From contig NC_085123.1 of NCBI RefSeq assembly GCF_030269925.1, positions 1,178,001 to 1,242,000 on the forward strand: a stretch of DNA of 64,000 nt, in the 5' to 3' direction. This DNA comes from Bombyx mori (Eukaryota; Arthropoda; Insecta; Lepidoptera; Bombycidae). A program made the position numbers and the translations under genes. Shown here piece by piece: positions 1 to 10,600 of the stretch (its first letter is position 1; each line of letters starts with the position of its first letter). Below the pieces are notes generated by a model that made no database searches, was not told where the DNA came from, and saw only the letters and a list, made by a program, of their open reading frames with translations.

Positions 1-150
1 TTGTTCTTTTTTTTTATAATAAATAAATTGATTGTACAAAAACTTACAAAAAAATATATTATTAAAATTCAATAGGGACTCACTACAGGTTATCGTGGTG
101 AGTGGCAACATTCATATTGTTATGTCTATGTACTCTAATTAACTTGTTAA

Positions 151-366
151 TTCAAAAAAACCGAAATCTGTTGTATTTGCAATAAACAACCATTTATAAA
201 AAATGCTGTAAAAGCAAGTAAATTATGGAGGGCAGAGGTAAGGAGAACTGTCTTTTATGGCAGACAGGTTGATAAGTTCAGCTGTCTACAGAAAATTACA
301 GCTCAAAATAGTGCTAGTGTAGCAAGTGTTGATATGAAAGCAGTTGTAAATGCAATGAAATGTGCG
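151..366 (+). CDS. possible coding exon of an unrecognised gene
   Basis: An open frame runs from just after a TAA at 148-150 to a TAA at 376-378, about 75 codons without an ATG near its start. Its translation has a Cys cluster near the N-terminus (CCICNKQPF), then a basic stretch (LWRAEVRRTVFYGRQVDKF) and an Ala/Ser/Val-rich end (VVNAMKCA). The composition reads like protein rather than random AT-rich DNA, and a plausible donor (GCG then GTAAAT) follows at 367. I do not recognise the family. The CxxC-like start could be part of a zinc-binding fold, but this is inference. The left acceptor is not clear. It could belong to the same transcript as the possible last exon at about 880-958, or be a decayed transposon ORF. 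Confidence 0.25.
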
Positions 367-879
367 GTAAATATTTAATAAAACTTATGGTGCTTTTTAT
401 GAAATTAAACCATTTCCTAAAGTGGCGCCACCCTCATTGGTCACTATTCGACGGACACTTTTTCATACACATGGACTATTGCTCCTTACCTCTACCTTTT
501 TTTAAGGTAAATATATTAAATATACACATTATCGATGCAAATGCAATATCAATTCCAGTATTACATGGTTATTTATCAGTTAAAAGTTAATGAACACGAA
601 ACTCTTAATTAGAATGTGAATAAAGGCCATCCATTCTAAAGTCTAGTGCAACTCTAGACCGCTCCAGACCAACCCAAAAACCACTCTACTAGGCATAATT
701 AGAGAAAATTTCTTATCCTAACAATTCGTGTACATAATAACATGAAATGCATCCATTAAGACCAGTGATTTCGGTACACCAACGCTACATGTCGCACTTT
801 GATGATGCTGGCGAGAGACCGCTCCTAAAGCATCAACTAAAAGATAATAGAAACTATTTTATTTTATTTTATTGTTTTA

Positions 880-1060
880 ACTTTATAATTTCAGACGTTT
901 CTAATACCTTACAGTTTCTGTGGTCACGGACGACCGGGCTGTTAATCGTCGATATTTAAATTTTGTGCTAACTACCGTCAAATTTTATATAAAAACTAAC
1001 TAAAGCATATATTTGGAATGTCGGAAATAGTAAAAAGTAAAACCAATAAATGAGCTATTA
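880..1060 (+). CDS. possible terminal exon with poly(A) signal
   Basis: A pyrimidine-rich tract ends in TTTATAATTTCAG at about 880-892. It is followed by a short frame that closes at 956-958 (ending TGLLIVDI) and an AATAAA near 1045. This is the layout of a last exon, but the coding part is about 20 codons and is not recognised. It could pair with the possible exon at 151-366. Confidence 0.2.
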
Positions 1061-1352
1061 AACTGTAAAAGTGGTTTTAATTAAGATAAAACACGGACAA
1101 ATACGGAAATCCAGTAAATTGTTTACAGTACCTAGCGGCATTTCTATTGGCACCCAGACGCCTGGGGAAACATTGTAGTCGCACACTGATTCAGTAACTG
1201 CTCAAGTTTCTTCACTTTTCTGTCTATTTGTTTATTAGTCTGTACCTATGTATATTACCAGGAAAATATTCTAAGGAAATGTGTCACCACAACATACGCA
1301 TTTAATCATAGAACAAAACAAACATGCTGATTAGAAATATCATAATAGCAAT

Positions 1353-1363
1353 TTTGTTTCAGA
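1353..1363 (+). promoter_or_regulatory. probable splice acceptor upstream of brn start
   Basis: TTTTGTTTCAG sits between the two candidate in-frame ATGs (1324 and 1408). If used, the 5' exon is noncoding and translation starts at 1408, which puts the membrane span near the N-terminus as in fly Brainiac. Confidence 0.5.
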
Positions 1364-1407
1364 TTGTGAAATATCGCGAATCTCAGTGTACGTTAAAAAG
1401 ACTGATA

Positions 1408-2397
1408 ATGAGGAGAAACAGATATAAATTGATTGTATTCGCTTTGGTGCTTGTATATGTTTACCATTTTTTCGGTGTCGGCGATTACGTGCAGTCCAAG
1501 AACTTCGATAGCGATTTCAATTATCCTCTCAACGTAGACATTCGACCGATAGTCCAAGCAATACTAGACGGGCAAAAGCCGAATGTTAAACCTATAAATT
1601 ACTACCCGTACAAGTTCTTGAGCAACTATCGTCAATGCAGTGTCGTCAACAAACCGGATTTAGTCATAATAGTCAAGTCGGCTATAGACCATTTCGGACA
1701 CAGAGATGCAATTAGAAAGACTTATGGAAAACCACATGTCCAGGGCTACAACGTGAAGACATTCTTCTTTTTGGGCGTGGACAATGCCAGTTCAGATGTA
1801 CAGAAGAATATTACGAAGGAAATGACAGAATTCAAAGATATCATACAGATGTCTTTCCGTGACAGTTATTTCAACAACACCATTAAAACGGTCATGTCCT
1901 TTCGCTGGATCTTTCAGCACTGCGCTGAAGCTCAACACTACTTATTCACCGACGACGACATGTACATATCGGTACAGAATTTACTAAAATACGTTAGCGA
2001 CGTGACGACCGCGAGCGAAAGAGACGGAATACTGTTCGCCGGTTACGTCTTCAAGTCGGCGCCGCAACGGTTCCGGTCGAGCAAGTGGCGGGTGTCCTTG
2101 GAGGAGTATCCCTGGGACAAGTGGCCGCCTTACGTGACGGCCGGGGCGTACGTGGTGTCAAACAAAGCGATGAAGATGCTCTACGTCGGAAGCTTGTTCG
2201 TGAAGCATTTCAGATTCGATGACATTTACCTCGGCATAGTCGCGAAGAAGATGGGCATAGTGCCGACTCATTGTCCGCATTTCCACTTCTACAAGAAGCC
2301 GTACGAGCGAGAGGTTTATAGCGATGTGATCGCCTCGCACGGATATTCTAATCACGACGAATTGATTAGAGTGTGGAATGAACAAAACGCGTTGTGA
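1408..2397 (+). CDS. brn: brainiac-like beta-1,3-glycosyltransferase (GT31 family)
   Basis: Type II Golgi glycosyltransferase. Fly Brainiac adds GlcNAc in beta-1,3 linkage to mannosyl-glucosylceramide in the arthro-series glycosphingolipid pathway, and the same activity is inferred here. From Met 1408 the protein is 329 aa, close to fly Brn. It has a short basic tail (RRNRYK), one membrane span (LIVFALVLVYVYHFF, about residues 8-22), a stem and a lumenal catalytic domain. Visible GT31 motifs are AIRKTYG, FFLGV, the metal-binding DDD in FTDDDMY (about residues 182-184), SLEEYPWDKWPPYVTAGAY and FRFDDIYLGIV. N-glycosylation sequons occur at NAS, NIT and NNT. An in-frame ATG at 1324 would add 28 residues, but a likely splice acceptor (TTTTGTTTCAG, ending at about 1363) lies between the two ATGs. 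I therefore prefer 1408 with an upstream untranslated exon. The frame is intact and codon use is GC-richer than the flanks. Confidence 0.93.
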   Translation: MRRNRYKLIVFALVLVYVYHFFGVGDYVQSKNFDSDFNYPLNVDIRPIVQAILDGQKPNVKPINYYPYKFLSNYRQCSVVNKPDLVIIVKSAIDHFGHRDAIRKTYGKPHVQGYNVKTFFFLGVDNASSDVQKNITKEMTEFKDIIQMSFRDSYFNNTIKTVMSFRWIFQHCAEAQHYLFTDDDMYISVQNLLKYVSDVTTASERDGILFAGYVFKSAPQRFRSSKWRVSLEEYPWDKWPPYVTAGAYVVSNKAMKMLYVGSLFVKHFRFDDIYLGIVAKKMGIVPTHCPHFHFYKKPYEREVYSDVIASHGYSNHDELIRVWNEQNAL

Positions 2398-4508
2398 TTA
2401 AGAACCAAATTATCGTATGAGTCGCGCGTTTACTCGCTCGCGGCCCGGACAACAAAACGATGCGATACGTCTTTAGAGACATTACGTTTTTATTCCATTT
2501 GATATCAGTTCATATGGCTGTATATATGTAATTATAACAGCTATCGTGTGAGTTGATTATGTAAATATTATGTGTTCTCGGAACACGACGTTGCGCCGCG
2601 GCCATAGGCTGGACCCAAAACATATTATTGATCTTTATAACTTTTATTCTAGTTCGAATACTCTATTAGATTAATGTTAGGTACATTCATTATGTAGTTA
2701 ACAAACTAGACGAACGGAAACACCGACCAGTGTTAACAGCTCAGTGATTTTAAAGATAGAAATTTATTTATCAGGGTTTTTATTCGATTATAAACTTTTT
2801 GGGAAAAAGGATAGGGGTGATATTTCTACCGAGCGATAGACGGTCCGAATGCTGTCGTTTGGGAACTTGTCCTGCAAATATCGATAGCGTGATTCAGGTC
2901 TTTATGGTATTTTATCTGTACTAGTTACCGCTACGCGCTGCATCTACTTTGTAGCTCTTTATATAAGTTACATATATTTAACTTATGTACGTTCGATAGT
3001 TCTGTTATGAATTTGACAGAGTACAACAATCAAATTCAATTGATTAATTAAACAAAGAGTAAAACTATTATTTTTATTTAGTGGTCTTGTTATAAATCTC
3101 GAATAACTTTGTTTTAATAAAACATATATTTTAATTAGTTATTAAAAATAGAGAGTCTCAAGTTTGATGAGTGATAATTAATATATTAGTGATAAATAAA
3201 GTCATCATTTTTAGTTTACCAAAATATTTAGTAGGGAACAGAAGGATGAGTCTGTTTTTTGCTGGAAGCGTCACCTTAAATAATCTTTGAATTGTCCTTT
3301 TCTTGGGATGTGTGGACTACAATTTTAGATAAATTATTTGAAGGAATCTCATCCTAGCAATGGTGGTATAGATCTGCGTTCTCCATAGAAATAATAAGAA
3401 TTTAAGAAGGAAAAGTTAAGATCGTCCAACCTTATAGGTAGCATCGCGGCCTCCTGCTAACATCATGGACGATCCATGCAGTAGTGAAGCATCATTTAAT
3501 ACCGCAGTGTGGGCTTTGATCGGGCCCTAATTCATACAAGATTTTATAATTACAGACACGGAACAAGAAATTTGTATTTAATATAATTTAATAATTCTAA
3601 TATAATTTAAAAATTGAATTGGCTTAACTAAAATTCTTAAGAAAATTAGTTTTATAATTTGTAAGACTTATAAACGTTTCCTATCAATTTGTAAAAAAAA
3701 AAATATATAAAAATTAAATTTCAATTTTAGTCTAGAAAAGGACAAAGTACGCTTTCCGTCTCTTTTAAATCAAGCGCATACTTTAAACTTTAAGGTATGC
3801 GCTTTAAGGCTTAAAATATTAAAATCCAAATTGAAAAATTACAATTATTTTTACTATAAAATAAAAATTTTGGACTAAGCCACTTCAATTCTAAATGTGT
3901 GATATCTCAACTTTGAGTCTATTCGTATAAATATAAATAAATAAAAGCAATAAATTGTTTAATCCCTCAAAAATGCATTTTATTGTTAAAATAACAATTA
4001 CATAACGATTAACAACACGACATTTATAAATATGCTTAACAATGTTTGTCGACTTACGTATAATAATTATAATTGAAAATTTTACCAACACATAGAACAT
4101 ATAAACACTATAAACTTAACAATTAAAATGTCATTTTAAAATACCCTGCTTAATTGTAAATTGTAATTACATACTATAATCTACAATGTTTAGTTGGCCT
4201 TGCGTATTTAATACTATACACATGTATATGGTAGGTAGGTAGATGCCTTATAATTTTTATTTTATTAAATAAAGTAAAAATATTTAATGCTTATTACTCA
4301 GTACTTTTAACGGCCAACGTAATTTATAAAAAAAAAACATTTTGACCGAGAACATACGAAGGCACGACGTGACTTCAAGAGAGAGACGTTTTAAGAAGGA
4401 AAATTTTATGTTAAACCAAATTAATATTTCGAATGCAATTTTTTTAGTGTAAGCGATGGCAACACTGATGTTCCGTTTGTGTTTTTTAAATTTTAACATC
4501 AACCCTTT
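2398..4508. other. convergent intergenic region: 3' UTRs of brn and threonine aldolase
   Basis: AT-rich sequence between two tail-to-tail genes. Candidate + strand poly(A) signals for brn are AATAAA at 3116-3121 and 3195-3200. On - there are AATAAA-type signals near 4256-4265. No further coding sequence or recognised repeat was seen, apart from homopolymer-rich stretches around 3540-3740 and 4320-4340. Confidence 0.6.
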
Positions 4509-4682
4509 TTATTTGTTCTCTAAACTAGAACTGAGTTCTTTGAAAACGTAAGTTATCTTCATGATGGCCAGCCAGAGGTCTTCGTCTGTTATTTCGCGGT
4601 GCAGAGTGAATCGAATAGTCTTCGAGTTAAACTCAGTAGCTTTTACGATCACACCTTCATCGTTCGGCGTCTTGCAGTCTCC
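4509..4682 (-). CDS. threonine aldolase exon 7 (C-terminus)
   Basis: Encodes 57 residues from [11 protein letters not shown] to SSSLENK and the stop. The acceptor is AAAATTTTAG. The TAA stop lies inside an AATAAA hexamer (minus strand, 4513 to 4508). Confidence 0.88.
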   Translation of the reverse strand, partial: GDCKTPNDEGVIVKATEFNSKTIRFTLHREITDEDLWLAIMKITYVFKELSSSLENK

Positions 4683-7600
4683 CTAAAATTTTAGAAATAT
4701 TTTTGTTTGTTTACTGGCAACACTTATGCTTTGCGGACTGCAAAACTTATTCCCCGAGAAGAATGCAGCATACCATCTATGATGTATGAGTGTGCAAGTG
4801 TAGAATGATTTCAGTAATGGCAACAATTTAATTGAACTACTTAATTCGAATCTGTATGTATTAAGAGATTAAATACTATATGAAATATTAAAGATGCTTC
4901 CTCATTACACTTGTAATTCTTAACAATGAAATTCGGCGTTGAGATGTATTTGTTGACTAACTTCAAAAGAAATTGGAGGTTCTCCATTCGACTACTTATT
5001 GTGTTACCTCACAAATTCTTTCTAGCAAAATTGATTTTGATAATTTTATTTTAGTACCTCTCTTATGGACCCAAGCTTATCAAGTTCTGCTCAGTAGATT
5101 TTGAGTTATCCCTAATAATGCGCAATTTAATTGACTTTGACTACATAGATGACATACTCATTTTATTTCATTGAAAGTTTACGTCAAAATTAACACAGAT
5201 TTGTATGGAGTTGGCAAGTTTGCCTACGTTTGCCGCTAGGGGCGCTGTTCCAACTGCATAAAAATGTGTTAACTTTTACGCGATCGAGAACGTTAAAAAA
5301 ACTCTCACTAAGCACACAGTTATATGTCTATGCAAGTATCAAAAGTGTTCTCGACCTGGGTTTCAGCGAGGCAGACCTGTGCCAGCCTCTGCACGAGCTG
5401 GTCGGCCGTCAGCGGCGCGTGCTCACTGATGCGCACGAGCACGATATTCGTGTGCGTGTTGTGCGCGTCCACGGTGAACGCCTTCAGGAACAGACCCTCG
5501 ATAACTGAGGATACGATTCCAGTTATTACCTACTTTAATGTTGTTTTCGATTAAACTGAAAAGGATTTATGAAATATTTGCTATTATTACAAACTGAAGT
5601 TGCTTTATTCTTAGAATTTCTTAAGTTAATATTACTGAAGGAGATTTATTGGGTTTTTTTCAGTGAACCAAGAAGTAAAGGCAATTTTTTTTCTTCTCTT
5701 AGATGGGTGGACGAGCTCACAACCCTCTTGGTGTTAAGTAGTTACTGGAGCCCATAGACATTTACAACGTAAATGCCGACACCCACCTTTATATATAGCT
5801 CGTAAGTTCGTCCACCCATAAATCCACCAAAAATAAAGATGGTCGACCTTAAAGTATGGACGTATAAACGCACCCTTGGCCAGCACCTGGGCGCGCTTGT
5901 GGTCCAGGGCGAGCAGCGGCACCACCTCATGCAGCGCGACCAGCGCCGCGGCCGCCAGCACGCCGGCCTGCCGCATGCCGCCGCCCAGCATCTTGCGCGC
6001 GCGCCGGGCCCTGCGCGGGACCACACTACAGCTCGAGCCTCACAGAGCACGACCACCCGGTACCACTGGTCTGAGTCATTTAGCAGCAAGCAGCGGCTTG
6101 ACTCTACCCCTAACATTGCTGAAATCCACGGGCGACGATAACCACTCACCATCAAGTGCCAAACAATAAAAAAAAGTGTGTGTGTGTGTGTGTGCAAGTC
6201 ACACACGGTAGAAGTGAAACTTATAAATACAGGAGCATACATATGGACAATGTTTAGTAGTGTGATGCTAGGATAGTGGGGATGCTACGAAGAGTCGCAC
6301 AAAGAGGAGACCGAGAACGTCTGTGTTCTATCTCATTCTCTCGCCGGCTGAATCCTATACATTTATGTGTTTGTGTCTCTATGGACTTATTTTTTCGTTT
6401 CATCGAGTTTGAAATCACAACGATTCTAAAGAAGTTTCACTTCAAAAACTCGTTACACGATACAAAAATATAATTTCGACTACACGTCTTATTAACATCG
6501 TACGTATCAAGTCGTTCGTGACCACGTCCACTGTAAACTATACGACCAGTCGAATAAACGAGCGATTAATGCAGTTTATGTATCTTCATAACCTTTTCTT
6601 TGGTTGTATGCATGTCCTGCCCTTGATAGTGATGTCACTATACAAAATAGTGCTCTCTCTGTCTAATATCAAATTAAAGCGCCTACAACTTCTGAACAGT
6701 GTCCTTAGTGCGAGTTTTTTAACGTTCTCGATAGCGTAAAAGTTACCTTATATTTGTATGCACTGATCTGATATACTTATATAAAATAATTCACTCTCTG
6801 ATGGATTCGCCTGAACTGTTATCTCAGATTTCACTAAACATTAAATTTAGTGCTCGTAGTGTCAACCAAAACAATTTGTTTGCATTGCTAATTTACAAAA
6901 ACAATATATCTTACTATAATCCAATTACCCGAATGTGTCGCACCTATAACGAACTGGCAAGGTCGTCAACTGAGTTGGATACTTTTACTTGTAGGTTAGT
7001 TACGTTTAGAAAAATGTTCAAGGGCATCCTCCACGTTAGTAATAGGTAAGGTAATGTAATTTTTTAATGTATTATATTTTGATATTTTTTTTCCTTACAT
7101 TATAAGTTAGATTAGTTTTCGTTATCGTGTTGTTTTGTCGTATAATTGTAAGGAACGTTGTACAAATTCAGCACTATATGTCTTGTTTTGTCGTGCGCAC
7201 ATAACTTATGTTGCAAGCCAGATTTTGTTCCTTTTTACTTGTGTTTTTTTATGTATCTTAGCTTGTGATGTGTATTGTGAGCCTAATAAATAAATAAAAG
7301 TATGGAATGGGATTGTTTGCGTACGTTTGCCGCTAGGGGCGCTGTTCCAACTGTATACAAAATTGGCTTAACTTTTACGCTATCGAGAACTTTAAGAAGA
7401 GATTTTTAGCCAAGCCAAGAAGAGCCAAGACAGAATCAGTCAAGATGCATGCCGCGTGAGTCGGAGTAGCTACATTATTACTTACTGTTCGATGAAATGG
7501 TAGGACCCCACGAGCGCCGAGCCGACGGGGGCCGACAGTCCCTTGCTGAAGCAGACGGACACGGAGTCGCAGTCCCGCACCACGCGCGCCGCCTCCTCCT

Positions 7601-10600
7601 GCGCATGCGCACACGCGTTGAACAGCCTCGCGCCGTCCATGTGCAGCGCCAGAGAGTGTTTCTTGCACAAGGCGCCGACGTCGTCAAGAAATTTCAAAGG
7701 CAGGACCTGCAAATAGATGTAGCCTTCTGTATTACTGGTGGTAGGACTTCTTGTGAGTCCGCACGGTTAGGTTCCACCAGCCTGCCTATTTCTGCCTTGA
7801 AACAATAATGCGTTTCGGTTTGAAGGTTGGAGTGGCCGTTGTACTATAAAAACTGAGACCTTATAACTCATATCTCCAAGTGGGTGACGGCGTTTACGTT
7901 CTAGATGTCTATTGGCTCCGGTCACCATTTAACATCAGGTGGGCCGTGAGCTCGTCCAACCACATAAACAATAAAAAAATAAAACATACTCAAACTTCCC
8001 TTTTTTTCGGGCTGGGGGCCGAACCTCCTACGACGTCTCCGCGCCTAGGGGGCAAGGGGTATGTGGGACTTGACGATCTGTAGATGTTGGGAGCAGACCG
8101 CGGGCTCAAGGAATTTTAGGGCCCTAACGCACTAAACGACTCCCCTGCACACCCGACGTCCGATCTCCGTCCGGGGTCAGAACCCGGTCAGAGTAGGAGG
8201 GTTCCCGCGGTCAACACTACAACAAGACTCGCGGCGCTACCCGGTTTCACGCAAGACAACAATGAGACAAGTAGAAGACAACGAACTTAGATCATTCGAT
8301 TGGTAATGATCAAAGTTTGTAAGGTAATTCGCGGTTTACTTGCTCTTATTTTTATGTTTACTTATTTATAAACGTTAGATAACCTTTTGGTGCCGTACCA
8401 CATAATTATTCTAAGTAGATCAAGCTCACAATCTAATTGTTTTTCAATCTAATTGATATTTTACAAGACCTATTACAATATCGTAAATTCATTCTGGTGT
8501 TACATAATTATAAACTAGTAGAACCAAATAATGGTACATGCACAGTTGTAATCTATAATTGTTTTTTTTTTATGATTGAAAGATTACTGGTGGCCCGGAG
8601 GCCTTTCCAGCTTCATCAGGATAGGTTGGCGAGCAAAGGCTCAGCCAGGAGGGGTGGGATTTGCTAACAACTGCCCGAGCGCCTCCGAAGGAGACCTAAC
8701 AACTCAAGAGCAATTGCTTCGCGAATGGATCTACTACCGGATCGGAATCACGACCCACTGAGAAGATCCGGCGAGAAACTCAGCGAGCTGATGCATGGGT
8801 ACTCTATAATTGTATGAGAGAAACTCATGATACAAACGGTTCTTCATACCTTTCCTCCGCAGTAATTATGGGTATTTTCGACGGCAACCATAGCCGTTAC
8901 TGGTTCATGTATATTCGAACCCCTAATTCGATCCTCCAGCTCTTGCAGGTCGAAAGTGCCGTCGGGTTTATTGGCCACGGTCGAAAGCATCACTCCTGCT
9001 AAATGTGATGCTCCTCCTGAAGAATAAGATAAATAATTGGTTAAAATTATCCGTAGACTTTTAATATGAAAGTAGTTATCATTAATAAAATACCCGTATC
9101 CCAATATAGATAAGGTTTAATTTTCAAAATGTATGAAAATTCACCTTGTGATGTAGCATCGCTAACTGGTTAAACCGAGCTGTGAAAAATTCCACAAATA
9201 TATCAACACAATGGTAGTTTTCCAATTACAGAGCATAATGCGACTCAGTGGTACACAATGCCGAATTATGCTGAAGCTTAATTGGAACGTGAATTAGTTT
9301 TCAAATGCATCAGCAGAGTGCGCTAAGTTAGCACAGTTTTAATTAACATTGATTATTTCTAAGAAACTACGACGAAAAGAAAGCCTTACAATTTTTTTCA
9401 ACATTAAATAATATTATTAACGATAATATAAACAAAATTTCGATCAATGCCAACTTAAAGAAAAAACACTTGTCAATTTTCTGTTACTGAGTCGGTATCG
9501 ATTGCGAGTATCACGCGAGAGCAGTACTTTTGCTCGATTGTGCGAAGCGTTGCTGTAGTTGGAACATTCAATGTTGAGCATAAGCCGCATAATGCGCTCT
9601 TGTGCTGTAATATAATTGGAAAACTACCAATATATAATTCGAAAAATTTTAATCTTATCTCATTTAATATTTGTTTTTAATTTCACAAATATGTAATTCA
9701 TTTTTACAGACGATAACACTTGGTACACATTGAAATTGTTTTACATACATTATTATTAGTTAAGCATAGAAAAGTTTTTCTAGGCCATTTATATGTATCT
9801 ACATACATAGAAAACTTGAAGATGATTCCATCATTAAAATTCAAAATTATTCATTCAATTATTCAAAAAAGTATTATACAAACTTAATTTATGAGCATTT
9901 TCAGAAATTCTTTTAGCAATCTGAGATTAAGTGTTTTAAATGAAATAATGTTATCACAAAAACACAATTACGTAATATTGTAACAAAAAAAGGCTTAGTT
10001 ACAAAACATATTTAATTATGACTATCTTTATTCACATTATCATTTGCTATTTACAATGACTTTATTGTGTCATAACCTTGTTTTTATACAGTTTTTGCGT
10101 AGGGTAAAAGAAATAACATGTTCTTTGTTTGCAAATAAAATATATTTATAATATCTAAACTAAAATTGTAAAATTCATTATATAAAAGGCATTAATGTTA
10201 ATCTTCAAAATATTTGTTGTTAAAGACCCCGCTAAGTAGGTGAGTTTACAGGGCTCAATGTGAGATTTACTAATACTGGAAAGAGCAGCGCTTTGCTTCT
10301 GCACTTGCTTCTATTTGGTGTTAGAGAATCTACTACCTAAAGAATCTACCACCAGGTCAGAATTGCGACCCACTGAGAAGATCCAGGGAGAAACTCAGTT
10401 GGTTACATGATATTTAAATAATTGTTGATTAAAGAACTAAATTGGGCATTAACCTTTAATAAATTTATGCACACTCATTCTAGGTGTTTTTTTATACTTG
10501 TTTTTATAATCAATCTTCTAACAAAATAAGCTGAACTTGTTTAACTCATTTAGGTTCATAACCAAACCAGTCTTTGAATCAAGAGAATGGTTAACCTGAT

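Larger units (their letters stand above)
4683..5355 (-). other. threonine aldolase intron 6
   Basis: An AT-rich intron. It contains a fragment of a repeat beginning ACTTCAAAAGAAATTGGAGG (about 4965-5185; compare 38470-39045 and 43145-43360) and a REP-D copy at 5213-5312. Confidence 0.6.

Noticed and set aside
1324..1407. Upstream in-frame ATG extending brn by 28 residues
   Set aside because: A splice acceptor lies between the two ATGs, and the shorter protein places the membrane span near the N-terminus as in fly Brainiac. The longer form is not excluded.
5742..6242. 166-codon minus frame overlapping threonine aldolase exon 5
   Set aside because: It is in a different frame from the enzyme and is held open by GC-rich codons.
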